64,000 nt of DNA from Heloderma charlesbogerti (Eukaryota > Chordata > Lepidosauria > Squamata > Helodermatidae): contig JANEZZ010001898.1 in NCBI GenBank assembly GCA_026122225.1, forward strand, positions 248,001 to 312,000, given 5' to 3'. The position numbers and the translations under genes were made by a program. Under the pieces are notes generated by a model, which did not search any database, was not told the DNA's origin, and was given only the letters and a program-made list of their open reading frames with translations. This document shows positions 46,309 through 56,636 of this stretch, one piece after another (position 1 is the stretch's first letter; each line of letters starts with the position of its first letter).

Positions 46309-46502
46309 TGTAATTAAAAACAACTGTAGATACCATAGCAACAATTTAAAAAGTCCAGTTTAAAATTTGTGTCTTGACTCCCTTCCTGAAGGCAGAGAGA
46401 GTGCAGACCAGTCACTCACAACTCTAAAGGAAGTGCATTCCAGAGTCTGGGAGCAAGGCAGGACACAGCCCTTTCCTGTGTGCCTTACAAGTAGGCCTCT
46501 GC

Positions 46503-47160
46503 TAAGGATGTGTGAATCAGCAAAACTTGAGCTCTCGCATGTTCTCCAAATTCCATCTTGAAGCTCATTCTGACTTGAGTCCATGTCAGATTGTGAGCTT
46601 TGGGGGGTGGAATCAATCTGTATTTTTGTTAGGGATGCTTGTTTGTTTTTTCTTTCTAAAATTGCCGTTAATGCAAATTGCAGCCGCAATTGGTACAAAT
46701 TGCGATTTTAGGGTGGGGTGGATGGAAATCCGTGAGTTAGCCTGACTCATATAGATTGAGTCAGGCCAGCTCATGGGTTAGTGATCCAGAGTCTGGGGGC
46801 TGGGGAGAGCTGTTAGCTCAGCCAACTTCACTCCCTGATGGATTCCTCCGACATCCCTAATTTTTGTGCATATTTTTCTAAATGTTTGCATTAATTGTGC
46901 AATCTTTGAAATATACACATTCTTCTCCCATTGATCAAAGCATATTTTTTGCATTTTTCAAATGTACACATTTTTTCATATCATTTTTCAAATGTACACA
47001 TGCTGTTGAACACATTTGTGGGGCTCTGCAAATCCCACTGCAAGCTTGGAAATGTATAGACTTCACCTGCAGATTGCATCTGAGTCCATGTTCTGTTCGG
47101 AATGGCTTGATAAAACAACAGTTTGATAAAACAAACAAACACATTTCTCACACATCCCTA
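46503..47160. mobile_element. hAT-like element, family D, with nested copy
   Basis: TAAGGATG at 46503 and CATCCCTA ending at 47160 are flanked by identical GCCTCTGC (46495-46502 and 47161-47168). A family C element is nested inside. The interior has TTTGTGCATATTTTTCTAAA and repeated TTTTTCAAATGTACACA. It interrupts the L2 fragment. Confidence 0.92.
46630..46859. mobile_element. hAT-like MITE, family C, nested
   Basis: TAGGGATG at 46630 and CATCCCTA ending at 46859 are flanked by identical ATTTTTGT (46622-46629 and 46860-46867). It shares ATGCAAATTGCAGCCGCAAT and the right end GGATTCCTCCGACATCCCTA with the family C elements at 5104 and 11223. Confidence 0.92.
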
Positions 47161-47730
47161 GCCTCTGCAAGCAAGAGTTATTTCAAAAGGGCATCTCTTA
47201 CTGATCTTAATAGCTCAGTAGGTTACCAAGATAGGTGGTCCCTCAGATACCCAGGTCATAAGCCATTTAGAGCTTTAAACGTTACAACCAATACCTGGAA
47301 TTGAGCCCAGCCCCAGAAAAGTATTAGTGAACAGTACTGATTTTTCAGTATTGGGGTGATGGGATCACAATACCATGTACCGCTAAGTTAGCAGCCTAGC
47401 TGCTGCTGCATTTTGCACCAACCGAATTTTCCAGATGCTCTTCACAGTTAGCCCTCTTTAGAGCACATTGCAATAGTCTAGCCATGATGTAACCAAGGCA
47501 TAGATAACTGTTGCCAGATCAGACTGACTCATGAATGGTTGCAGCTGGAGCATTAGAGGTAGTTGTGCAAGTAATGTCCTCACCACAGCTTGCCTTTCAC
47601 CTGAAGATCCAATGACTAGAGTAGGATCCAGGAGCATGCCCAAGCTATGAACCTGATCTTTCAAGGTGCTGGTCTCTCTAAGCCAAAATAGCCCTACATG
47701 GGATACACCATTGCTCACTATTCTGCATGT

Positions 47731-49002
47731 AGGGCAGCATAGGGTGGCCTGAGGACACTTACAGGCCGCGATAGACTGTCCTATGATGTTTTAATGCTCT
47801 CTGCATTTCTTTCAGTGTGGTATTTCAGATGTCAGTTGGGATGGCAAAGATATTAGGGTGAGACTCCACCAAGTCCAAAGGACTGCTGTTGGAAAAAGTC
47901 AGGGCTGCAAAACCCAGATTATTTTAGGAGCATTTGTTGTGATTTTTGAGTATCTTTCAGTAGGTATAGCAGTATTATTAGCACCCTTTTAAAAAAGTCA
48001 AAATGATTTGTGCCTTTGGCATCTATGCTATATGCATGCAGAGATTGATTTGTTTATAACAATAGCAACCCAGTGAGTAGAACCAGCAAGCTGACTCAAG
48101 ATATATGGGCTTCAGAGGGCTTCAATCATATGTGGTCCTAGGGACACTGTCCCTTCCTCTTTCCCAAAATGGTGCCACTGATATTTTTTGGTTGGTAATG
48201 TGCTACGTTGCTAGGATAAAATTGTCTTGATCATGACCTTTGTGCATTGAGGTATATCAATGCATTTAAATCAGCTGGAGAAAGAAGATTTCTATTCAGT
48301 CTAAAAGACTGAAATACATCCCAAGGGATGATTACATATTCCAGTTGATGACTCTTTAGGCTTCTTCTTATTTTCTTTAATTAGGTCTATTAGTTGCACA
48401 ACATTGCTTTGCAGGCTAATTTCTGTCAAAACTAAATTTGTATTAGTGCCCTCAAATAAACCGGAGGCTACTTATCAACAGAATTCTTTCACATGATTTT
48501 AGGAAATAGTAAGGTTCAAGAATGATTTTTAAGGGTTTTTTGTTTTGTTTTGTATATATAAAACCTTCAGTGAAGAGAAATGGAAAACAATTTTGGAAGG
48601 TAACAAGCCATTCAGACTTATAAATTCTAAGAATGGCATTGCTTGACCAAATTCATGGTAATTTGCTGTAATTAAACAGTGGCTAACATGTAATTTCCCA
48701 GGGAAATTCAATAAAGTAATTTAAAATATATTATGGCTGCAAAAGCATAGTCATGGCGATTGAAGCTGAAAACAATGATAAAGGGCTGTTTTCAGATGTC
48801 AATAAGTTCAAGCAAAAATAAGAATAAGAAAAACAAGATCATCTAACTTTGAGGTTGAAAATACTTCCAAATAAGTAACATCCAGTGCAAATAGCTTATT
48901 TTTATTGTTGTTAGCAACAACAGTAACATTATTATTGGCTTGTATCCAATGGTGCCCTTCCAGAAGCAGAAGAATCCTTCCCTTTGTGGAAGAGTCTTTG
49001 AT
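47731..49002. other. No recognised feature
   Basis: AT-rich, with no coding motif. It borders the first monomer of the CR1 element. Confidence 0.4.
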
Positions 49003-50835
49003 CAGTCTGTTTCCCGCCTCCCAGCTGAGCAGAGCAGAGCAGAGCAGAGCAAGCTGCTGCACCTGGTCCAGGGACTACAGAAGCAGGCAAGCTCCCAGAG
49101 AGCGAGCGAACAGGGGGAGCAAACAGGAGTTGGCCAGGGGAGTTGCAGTGGAAGAGGAAACAAAGGAGACAAAGGAGACAGAGGCTAAGAGGTAAGTGGG
49201 TTGCAGGAAGCCCAGGGCACTGCCCTTTATCCTTCTGACTGGCTGTGAGCTCACCAGGAGCTTCTGAGAGCTCCAACTGAATTGGAGGGGTGTGGCCTGA
49301 GTACTCCCAGCAGCTGACTGGGCGGGAAGCTTCAGTCTGTTTCCCGCCTCCCAGCTGAGCAGAGCAGAGCAGAGCAAGCTGCTGCACCTGGTCCAGGGAC
49401 TACAGAAGCAGGCAAGCTCCCAGAGAGCGAGCGAACAGAGCGAGCGAACAGGGGGAGCAAACAGGAGTTGGCCAGGGGAGTTGCAGTGGAAGAGGAAACA
49501 AAGGAGACAAAGGAGACAGAGGCTAAGAGGTAAGTGGGTTGCAGGAAGCCCAGGGCGCTGCCCTTTATCCTTCTGACTGGCTGTGAGCTCACCAGGAGCT
49601 TCTGAGAGCTCCAACTGAATTGGAGGGGTGTGGCCTGAGTACTCCCAGCAGCTGACTGGGCGGGAAGCTTCAGTCTGTTTCCCGCCTCCCAGCTGAGCAG
49701 AGCAGAGCAGAGCAAGCTGCTGCACCTGGTCCAGGGACTACAGAAGCAGGCAAGCTCCCAGAGAGCGAGCGAACAGAGCGAGCGAACAGGGGGAGCAAAC
49801 AAGAGTTGGCCAGGGGAGTTGCAGTGGAAGAGGAAACAAAGGAGACAAAGGAGACAGAGGCTAAGAGGTAAGTGGGTTGCAGGAAGCCCAGGGCGCTGCC
49901 CTTTATCCTTCTGACTGGCTGTGAGCTCACCAGGAGCTTCTGAGAGCTCCAACTGAATTGGAGGGGTGTGGCCTGAGTACTCCCAGCAGCTGACTGGGCG
50001 GGAAGCTTCAGTCTGTTTCCCGCCTCCCAGCTGAGCAGAGCAGAGCAGAGCAAGCTGCTGCACCTGGTCCAGGGACTACAGAAGCAGGCAAGCTCCCAGA
50101 GAGCGAGCGAACAGAGCGAGCGAACAGGGGGAGCAAACAGGAGTTGGCCAGGGGAGTTGCAGTGGAAGAGGAAACAAAGGAGACAAAGGAGACAGAGGCT
50201 AAGAGGTAAGTGGGTTGCAGGAAGCCCAGGGCGCTGCCCTTTATCCTTCTGACTGGCTGTGAGCTCACCAGGAGCTTCTGAGAGCTCCAACTGAATTGGA
50301 GGGGTGTGGCCTGAGTACTCCCAGCAGCTGACTGGGCGGGAAGCTTCAGTCTGTTTCCCGCCTCCCAGCTGAGCAGAGCAGAGCAGAGCAAGCTGCTGCA
50401 CCTGGTCCAGGGACTACAGAAGCAGGCAAGCTCCCAGAGAGCGAGCGAACAGAGCGAGCGAACAGGGGGAGCAAACAGGAGTTGGCCAGGGGAGTTGCAG
50501 TGGAAGAGGAAACAAAGGAGACAAAGGAGACAGAGGCTAAGAGGTAAGTGGGTTGCAGGAAGCCCAGGGCGCTGCCCTTTATCCTTCTGACTGGCTGTGA
50601 GCTCACCAGGAGCTTCTGAGAGCTCCAACTGAATTGGAGGGGTGTGGCCTGAGTACTCCCAGCAGCTGACTGGGCGGGAAGCTTCAAGCTTCAGTCTGTT
50701 TCCCGCCTCCCAGCTGAGCAGAGCAGAGCAAGCTGCTGCAGCTGGTCCAGGGACTACAGAAGCAGGCAAGCTCCCAGAGAGTGAGCGAACAGAGCGAGCG
50801 AACAGGGGGAGCAAACAGGAGTTGGCCAGGGGAGT
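49003..50835 (+). repeat. Tandem 338 bp monomers, putative CR1 promoter array
   Basis: CAGTCTGTTTCCCGCC starts at 49003, 49333, 49671, 50009, 50347 and 50692, giving spacings of 330, 338, 338, 338 and 345. The last unit stops at about 50835. Units are almost identical; they differ in the count of AGAGC and GAGCGAACA motifs. Each unit contains GGGCGGG (Sp1-like), GGTGTGGCC and a consensus donor GAGGTAAGTGGG. Position upstream of ORF1 suggests a promoter array like rodent L1 monomers; this function is inferred. Confidence 0.88.
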
Positions 50836-51026
50836 TCGGCAGGGGAGGTCAAGGGGGAGGCCCCTAACATTTTTTTTTTTTTTACTAACTTTTTAAAATT
50901 TATTTGTCTTGTAACACACACTTCCACACCAGTGGGACTCTGCTTTTAACCTCTACTGAGTCGAGGAGCAGGCACAGGCTAGTCTAGAACAATCACAAAG
51001 CTAGACACAAAAAGGGAAAAGAGGCT
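50836..51026 (+). other. CR1 leader between monomers and ORF1
   Basis: After the monomers the sequence diverges: a T run at about 50871-50883, then unique sequence to the ORF1 start. The T run may be a remnant of an ancestral junction. Confidence 0.6.
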
Positions 51027-52052
51027 ATGGAAGGACAAGACTCTCCAGTGGTGGTGACCTGCAAGGTGTGTGCCATGTTTGTTTTCTTGCCTGAGAACAA
51101 CATGGCCTACACCTGCAACAAGTGCAAGTTGATCACGCTGCTGGAGGAAAAAGTAAGTGGACTGGAGCGGCGACTGTCGACCCTCCGGGGAATAAGAGAA
51201 CACGAAGAGTTCTTGGACAGAATGGGGGAACTACAGCAGCATAGGGCAGACCAGAAGCTTGAAGAGCAACAGCAAGATGAGGCAGTGGGAAATGCTGAGG
51301 TGAAGAAAAATGGAATAGAGGATACTCCTTGGAAAACGGTGACAGTTAGGAGAAGAAGAACTAGACGCCACTCTGCACCAGTGGAAGCAGTGGAGCTGTG
51401 GAACCGATTCCAGGTACTTGCAGATGAGACTGGAGGACAGCCTGCAGAGGAAGAATCACAGGGGAACCTGCATGAGAGTGAGCAAGAGGCTAAAGGTCAG
51501 TCAAACAGAGGCAATGAAACCCAGGCCTACAAGAAGAAGAAGAGAAGAGTGGTAGTAGTGGGAGACTCCTTGCTGCGTGGGATCGAGACCCAAGTATGTC
51601 GCGAAGACCCATGGACTCACCAGGTATGTTGTCTCCCAGGAGGACAGATTAGAGACGTGACTGAAAGGTTGCCTGCACTCATAAAGCCCACTGACAGGTA
51701 TCCCTTTCTTCTCATCCATGTGGGAACAAATGATACTGCCAAGCGGAGCTACGAAGAGATCACGTCAGACTTTGAAGCGTTGGGAAGGAAACTCAAGAAC
51801 TTTGGGGCCCAGATAGTTTTCTCATCCATCCTTCCAGTAGTTAGAAGAGGGATAGAAAGGGAACGAAAAATACTCCGGGTGAATGACTGGCTACGAAGGT
51901 GGTGCCGACGAGAGAGATTTGGATTCTGGGACCACGGGCTATACTTCCTGGAAGATGGGCTGTTGGCTAGGGATGGGTTGCACCTCACAAAGGCTGGGAA
52001 GAATGTGTTTGGCCACAGCATGAAGAACTTCATCAGGAGGGCTTTAAACTGA
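51027..52052 (+). CDS. CR1 ORF1 protein: zinc-binding motif, coiled coil, SGNH esterase
   Basis: 341 residues with no internal stop. The N-terminus has C12-x2-C15 and C30-x2-C33, a likely zinc-binding motif. Residues about 35-85 are Leu/Glu-rich and probably coiled coil, for self-association. The C-terminal half is an SGNH hydrolase: GDS at 179-181 with S181 as nucleophile, GTND at 233-236, and D316-x-x-H319 completing the triad. In the family, ORF1 proteins bind the element RNA; the esterase activity is known for CR1-type proteins but its role is unclear. The frame stops 23 bases before ORF2, in a different phase. Intact frame and catalytic residues suggest it may still be functional. Confidence 0.92.
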   Translation: MEGQDSPVVVTCKVCAMFVFLPENNMAYTCNKCKLITLLEEKVSGLERRLSTLRGIREHEEFLDRMGELQQHRADQKLEEQQQDEAVGNAEVKKNGIEDTPWKTVTVRRRRTRRHSAPVEAVELWNRFQVLADETGGQPAEEESQGNLHESEQEAKGQSNRGNETQAYKKKKRRVVVVGDSLLRGIETQVCREDPWTHQVCCLPGGQIRDVTERLPALIKPTDRYPFLLIHVGTNDTAKRSYEEITSDFEALGRKLKNFGAQIVFSSILPVVRRGIERERKILRVNDWLRRWCRRERFGFWDHGLYFLEDGLLARDGLHLTKAGKNVFGHSMKNFIRRALN

Positions 52053-52075
52053 ATCCTACGGGGAAGGGAGATGTA

Positions 52076-54961
52076 ATGTTGGGGGTAACGATGGACATAG
52101 GCGCATGCACTGCAATGGAGAGAACAGCTCAGATAGCGCCCAATAATAGTCTTCAGACACATGTAGGAAGAAAGCCAGACTATGAAGCACATGGTCTTCG
52201 ATGTCTATATACTAATGCCCAGAGTATGGGAAACAAACAGAACGAACTTGAACTCTTAATACAGGAGGGAAATTATGACTTGATAGGTATAACTGAGACT
52301 TGGTGGGATGACTCTCATGACTGGAATACAGCAGTTGAAGGATATAACTTGTTCAAAAAGAACAGGAGGAACAGAAAGGGAGGTGGGGTTGCACTGTATG
52401 TGAAAAATACATATCTCTGCACAGAAATACAGGAGGAGGAGCTTGGTAGCCCCATCGAGAGCATCTGGGTTGAAATAAATGGAGCAAAGAATAAAAGGAA
52501 CCTGGTGGTCGGAGTCTACTACCGGCCACCCAATCAAGGAGAAGACAAGGATGAAACTTTTGAAAAGCAAATAGCCAATGTTTTAAGGAAGCATGATGTA
52601 GTAGTAATGGGGGACTTCAATTTCCCCGATATTTGTTGGGAGACAAATTCTGCAAAACATGGCCCCTCCAGTAAATTCCTGACTTGTGTGGCGGATAACT
52701 TCCTCCTACAGAAAGTAGAGGACGGAACTAGAGGATCGGCTATCCTTGACTTGATCCTAACCAACAGAGATGACTTAGTGGATAAAGTAGCAGTTACAGG
52801 AACTCTGGGGGAAAGCGACCATGTTGTACTTGAGTTCTTGGTTCTAAGGGAAGCAAAAGCCGAGTGTAGTCAAACGCGTACCCTGGATTTTAGGAAAGCT
52901 GATTTTAATAAACTCAGAACAATGATCAGTAAGGTCCCATGGCAAGCAATGCTAGCGAGAAAAGGAGTCCAAGATGGGTGGGAACTTTTAAAAAAGGAAA
53001 TTCTCAAGGCACAATCACAAACAATTCCAACAAGAAGAAAAGGTGGAAAACAACAGAAGAAGCCAATGTGGCTTCACAAAAAGCTTAGGGATGACCTGAA
53101 AACAAAAAAGGACACATATAGGAAGTGGAAAGAAGGCCAAGTAACAAAGGAAGAGTACAGGCAGGTAGCACAGAATTGCAGGGATGGTGTCAGGAAGGCT
53201 AAAGCGGAGAACGAGGTGAGGTTAGCGAGGGATGCTAAAAACAACAAAAAGGCTTTCTTCAGCTACGTGCATAGTAAAAGGCAGAGGAAAGAAATGGTTG
53301 TTCAGCTATTAAATAAGGATGGCAAAATGATAACAGATGACAAAGAAAAGGCAGAGGTGCTCAATTCCTACTTTGGCTCAGTCTTCTCCCAAAAGAGGGT
53401 CTATGACCCCCCTGGCAAAGGCGAAGTACAGGCTGAAGGGGCAGGATTGCAGCTTGAGATCGACAGGCATATGGTCAAGGAACACCTCATTACTTTGAAT
53501 GAGTTCAAATCTCCAGGGCCAGATGAACTGCATCCTAGAGTCATAAAGGAACTGGCAGAAGAACTCTCAGAACCGCTGTCTATTCTCTTTGAGAAATCAT
53601 GGAGGACGGGGGAAGTGCCAGATGACTGGAGGAGGGCTAATGTTGTCCCTATCTTCAAAAAGGGTAAAAAGGAGGAACCTGGGAACTACAGGCCAGTCAG
53701 TCTGACATCAATCCCTGGGAAAATTCTGGAGCAGATCATAAAGCAATCCATCTGGAAGCACCTTGACAACAATGCCGTGATTACTCGAAGCCAACATGGA
53801 TTTGTCAAAAACAAGTCCTGCCAGACAAATCTGATCTCATTTTTTGATCAAGTCACCTCCCTTGTAGACCGTGGGAATGCTGTAGACATCATATACCTCG
53901 ACTTCAGCAAAGCTTTCGACAAAGTGCCCCATGATATCCTGATGAGCAAACTAGCTCGAAGTGGGCTAGATGAAACAACGATCCAGTGGATCCACAGTTG
54001 GCTACAGAATCGGACTCAAAGAGTGCTTATCAATGGAACCTTCTCAAGCTGGGGAGAGGTAACGAGTGGGGTACCGCAGGGCTCAGTCCTGGGCCCAGTG
54101 CTCTTCAACATTTTTATTAATGACTTGGAGGAGGAGGTGCAGGGAATGCTGATCAAATTTGCAGATGACACAAAATTGGGAGGGATAGCTAATACTTTGG
54201 AAGACAGAAACAAAATTCAAAGTGATCTGGATAGACTGGAGTACTGGGCAGAAAACAACAGAATGGCATTTAATAGGGATAAATGCCAAGTTCTGCACCT
54301 AGGAAAAAGAAATCAAATGCACAGTTACAAGATGGGGGATACGTGGCTCAACCACACTACGAGCGAGAAGGATCTTGGAATTGTTGTCGATCACAAGCTG
54401 AATATGAGCCAACAATGTGATGTGGCTGCAAAAAAGGCAAATGCTATTTTGGGCTGCATTCATAGACGCATCGCTTCCAAATCCCGGGAAGTACTAGTTC
54501 CCCTCTACTCAGCACTGGTTAGGCCTCATCTGGAGTACTGTGTCCAGTTCTGGGCACCACACTTTAAGAAGGATGCAGACAAGCTGGAGAGGGTTCAAAG
54601 GAGGGCAACAAAGATGATCAGGGGACTGGAAACAAAGCCCTATGAAGAGAGACTGAAAGAACTGGGCATGTTTAGCCTTGAGAAGAGAAGACTGAGGGGA
54701 GATATGATAGCACTCTTCAAGTACTTGAAAGGTTGTCACAGAGAAGAAGGCCAGGATCTCTTCTTGATCATTCCAGAGTGCAGGACACGGAATAATGGGC
54801 TCAAGTTACAGGAAGCCAGATTCCAGCTGAACATCAGGAAAAACTTCCTGAGTGTCAGAGCAATACGGCAATGGAACCAATTACCTGGGGAGGTGGTAGG
54901 CTCTCCCACACTGGAGGCCTTCAAGACGAGGCTGGACAGCCATTTGTCAGGGATGCTCTGA
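52076..54961 (+). CDS. CR1 ORF2 protein: APE endonuclease and reverse transcriptase
   Basis: 961 residues with no internal stop. The N-terminal APE-type endonuclease shows TNAQSMGNK (about 46), GITETWW, GDFN (179-182) and SDH (247-249). The RT follows, with NYRPVSLTS, YLDFSKAFDKVPHD (from 607), SGVPQGSVLGPVLFNIFIND and the catalytic FADD at 695-698. The C-terminus contains PHLEYC and W-rich blocks typical of CR1. It nicks target DNA and copies the RNA from its 3' tail. The first ATG is chosen for completeness; a second in-frame ATG lies five codons on. Length and residues are as expected for an active element. Translation may depend on reinitiation after ORF1. Confidence 0.93.
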   Translation: MLGVTMDIGACTAMERTAQIAPNNSLQTHVGRKPDYEAHGLRCLYTNAQSMGNKQNELELLIQEGNYDLIGITETWWDDSHDWNTAVEGYNLFKKNRRNRKGGGVALYVKNTYLCTEIQEEELGSPIESIWVEINGAKNKRNLVVGVYYRPPNQGEDKDETFEKQIANVLRKHDVVVMGDFNFPDICWETNSAKHGPSSKFLTCVADNFLLQKVEDGTRGSAILDLILTNRDDLVDKVAVTGTLGESDHVVLEFLVLREAKAECSQTRTLDFRKADFNKLRTMISKVPWQAMLARKGVQDGWELLKKEILKAQSQTIPTRRKGGKQQKKPMWLHKKLRDDLKTKKDTYRKWKEGQVTKEEYRQVAQNCRDGVRKAKAENEVRLARDAKNNKKAFFSYVHSKRQRKEMVVQLLNKDGKMITDDKEKAEVLNSYFGSVFSQKRVYDPPGKGEVQAEGAGLQLEIDRHMVKEHLITLNEFKSPGPDELHPRVIKELAEELSEPLSILFEKSWRTGEVPDDWRRANVVPIFKKGKKEEPGNYRPVSLTSIPGKILEQIIKQSIWKHLDNNAVITRSQHGFVKNKSCQTNLISFFDQVTSLVDRGNAVDIIYLDFSKAFDKVPHDILMSKLARSGLDETTIQWIHSWLQNRTQRVLINGTFSSWGEVTSGVPQGSVLGPVLFNIFINDLEEEVQGMLIKFADDTKLGGIANTLEDRNKIQSDLDRLEYWAENNRMAFNRDKCQVLHLGKRNQMHSYKMGDTWLNHTTSEKDLGIVVDHKLNMSQQCDVAAKKANAILGCIHRRIASKSREVLVPLYSALVRPHLEYCVQFWAPHFKKDADKLERVQRRATKMIRGLETKPYEERLKELGMFSLEKRRLRGDMIALFKYLKGCHREEGQDLFLIIPECRTRNNGLKLQEARFQLNIRKNFLSVRAIRQWNQLPGEVVGSPTLEAFKTRLDSHLSGML

Positions 54962-55044
54962 CTTGGATTCCTGCATTGAGCAGGGGGTTGGACTCGATGG
55001 CCTTGTAGGCCCCTTCCAACCCTACTATTCTATGATTCTATGAT
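54962..55044 (+). other. CR1 3' UTR and octamer tail
   Basis: GGACTCGATGGCCTTGTAGG precedes ATTCTATGATTCTATGAT at about 55027-55044. This is the conserved CR1 3' end recognised by its own reverse transcriptase. Confidence 0.92.
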
Positions 55045-55224
55045 CTAGTGGAGGCTTCCACTATTAGAAGATGAGGGGAGGGGATTGTTGCCAAATCCTC
55101 CTGCAGCCCAACATGCCACCTCCCATGCTGTTCTGAGGGTTTCCCAGCTCTCTGAAGCAGATGTAGGGGGAGGGTACTGGAGGCTGCAAAGAGGAACAGG
55201 AATCCGCAAAAAAGGCCTCCCCTT
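55045..55224. other. Short spacer, nothing recognised
   Basis: Flanking DNA 3' of the CR1 insertion. Confidence 0.4.
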
Positions 55225-55630
55225 TTCCTCCGTCATTTATTTAATGTATTTGTACCCCACCTTTCCACCAAAAAATGGCATTCAAGGCTGCTTACAAAAC
55301 CAGTTAAAAAAGTGATTAAAACAATACATTAAAACGAAATTTAAAAATAACAATTGCAGAATAACTATTATCAAAACAGTACCCAAGACTGACTTGCAGG
55401 TTAAAGGCCTTCTTAAATAAAGTAGTCTTTCCCTGCCAGTGGAAGGACATTAAAGAGATCACAAACCTAGCCTCCCTTGGGTGGGAGTTCTACAGCCTGG
55501 GAGCGGCCACTGAAAAGGCCCTTTCTTGGGTCACCACCAAACATGCCTCTGGAGGTAGTGGTTTTGAAAGAAGGGCCTATCCAGAAGATCTAAAGAACTG
55601 GGCAGGGACATATGGGAGAAGAGATCTTTC
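55225..55630 (-). mobile_element. L2-like LINE 3' fragment
   Basis: TTTATTTAATGTATTTGTAC, CCACCTTTCCACC, an A-rich AAAACAAT series, then AGGCCTTCTTAAATAAAGT and GGCCACTGAAAAGGCCCT match antisense L2-type 3' regions. It carries no intact frame. Confidence 0.6.
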
Positions 55631-56200
55631 AGTAGGGATGGGTGGAACGCTTACCTGCCATTCCGTGGGGGGGTCTGCGGGGGGGGAGGCGATCCGTTCC
55701 TCTCCCCTGGAATCCTCTTTGGCTCCACTTCGTGGTGGTTCTGCGGAGCTGCTGGCCGGCTCTGAAGTGCCAGTGATACGGCCGCCATGCCGTATCGCTG
55801 GTTGAAGGGAGAGAAGTGACTGTGGATGCAAATGCCACCATTGGGGAAGAGGCGTGCCTGCTGCTGCCGGGCCTGCTGCTGCTGCTGCTGCTGCCGCCGC
55901 CGCCACCAACACCAGGCCTTCCCTGGGACTTCTGCCTGGCAGACCACCAGTCCCTTCAGGACCAGGCCCCCAGGTACCGAGCCAGCTGTGCTGCTTCCAC
56001 CTGCCCCTTCCTGGAGGGGCTACATAAGCTGGCTGGCTGAGGTGGCCTGAGAGAGCCAGGACCTGCAGGAGAAGCTGCCACCATCGGGGAAGAGGCATGC
56101 CTGCTGCTGCCGCCGCTGCTGCCGCCGCCGCTGCCACCGCCACCAACACCAACACCAACACCAACACCAGGCCTTCCCTGTGGACTCCTGCCTGGCATTA
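55631..56200. repeat. GC-rich region: transposon terminus plus duplicated CTG/CCG block
   Basis: TAGGGATGGGTGGAACGCTT at 55631 is a hAT-like end with a minus-strand donor (CTTACCTG near 55652). No right end was found. Two related blocks follow, 55826-55950 and 56076-56200, each with GGGGAAGAGGC(G/A)TGCCTGC, a CTG/CCG run and CCAGGCCTTCCCTG. The second also has (ACCAAC)n. The long frames here reflect trinucleotide repeats. Confidence 0.6.
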
Positions 56201-56636
56201 TTTTTAAGGGGATTTTTAATTTTTTTTATTGTTTTTGTTGTTGTTTTGTTTGTTTTTTTAATTTCTGGGGGATTTTGTTGTGTTTTTAAGGGTGGGTAGC
56301 CTGCCTGATAAGCGGGAGTGAGGGGGCATGTGTCCCCCTGATGGAGGCAGTGGGGGGAGTGTTGGGGGCCAGAACATACCGAGGCTGGGTGGCAGGCGCT
56401 GGCGGAGTGCTACGGGCAGGCTAGGCCAGGTAAGAGGAACAAGGGAGAGATGTGTAGTATCTGTCCCCTACTCTGGGCCTGTCCAGAGCCAAATGATGGC
56501 TGGGGGAGGCGTGACCCCATCTTCTGGCCTTCGTTTGCTACTCTGCAATGCCAGGTCTGTTACCCAGAAAACCTCTCTCATCCATGACATGATCCTGGAT
56601 GAGGGTGCAGACCTGGCATGTATTACGGAGACCAAT
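56201..56636 (+). pseudogene. L2-type LINE 5' end with endonuclease start
   Basis: Leader sequence with GCCTGCCTGATAAGCGGG is followed near 56538-56635 by a frame reading LLLCNARSVTQKTSLIHD then DEGADLACITETN. This is the start of an L2-type APE endonuclease, with the N and E catalytic-site neighbourhoods. The frame is cut after about 30 residues by the family A element. The GC duplicated blocks upstream may be its 5' UTR. Confidence 0.65.

Larger units (their letters stand above)
45880..47730 (-). pseudogene. L2-type LINE 3' half, decayed and interrupted
   Basis: On the minus strand the segment at 47458-47718 reads VHSLGMLLDPTL then SDLATVIYALVTSWLDYCNVL, a typical C-terminal block of L2-type RT proteins. 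Its continuation towards the 3' end is at 47169-47457, 46310-46494 and 45880-45972. It is interrupted by a BovB 3' piece (45973-46308) and a family D element (46503-47160). It is not functional. Confidence 0.7.
49003..55044 (+). mobile_element. CR1-type LINE with intact ORFs and tandem 5' monomers
   Basis: In order: tandem 338 bp monomers (49003-50835), a short unique leader, ORF1 (51027-52052), ORF2 (52076-54961) and a short 3' UTR ending in two ATTCTATG octamers. The octamer tail and the ORF1 esterase plus ORF2 endonuclease/RT layout are hallmarks of the CR1 clade. Most CR1 copies are heavily 5'-truncated, so an intact one is unusual and probably young. No target-site duplication is evident, as is usual for CR1. 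The 5' limit is put at the first monomer; it could start slightly earlier. Confidence 0.9.

Noticed and set aside
49075..50814. Long minus-strand open frames (up to 268 codons) over the CR1 monomers
   Set aside because: They repeat exactly with the 338 bp unit, have low-complexity composition and no family motif. They are a by-product of near-identical stop-poor monomers.
55577..56198. Minus-strand frame of 196 codons with Ala runs
   Set aside because: It is a read-through of the CTG/CCG and ACCAAC repeats, with no conserved motif.
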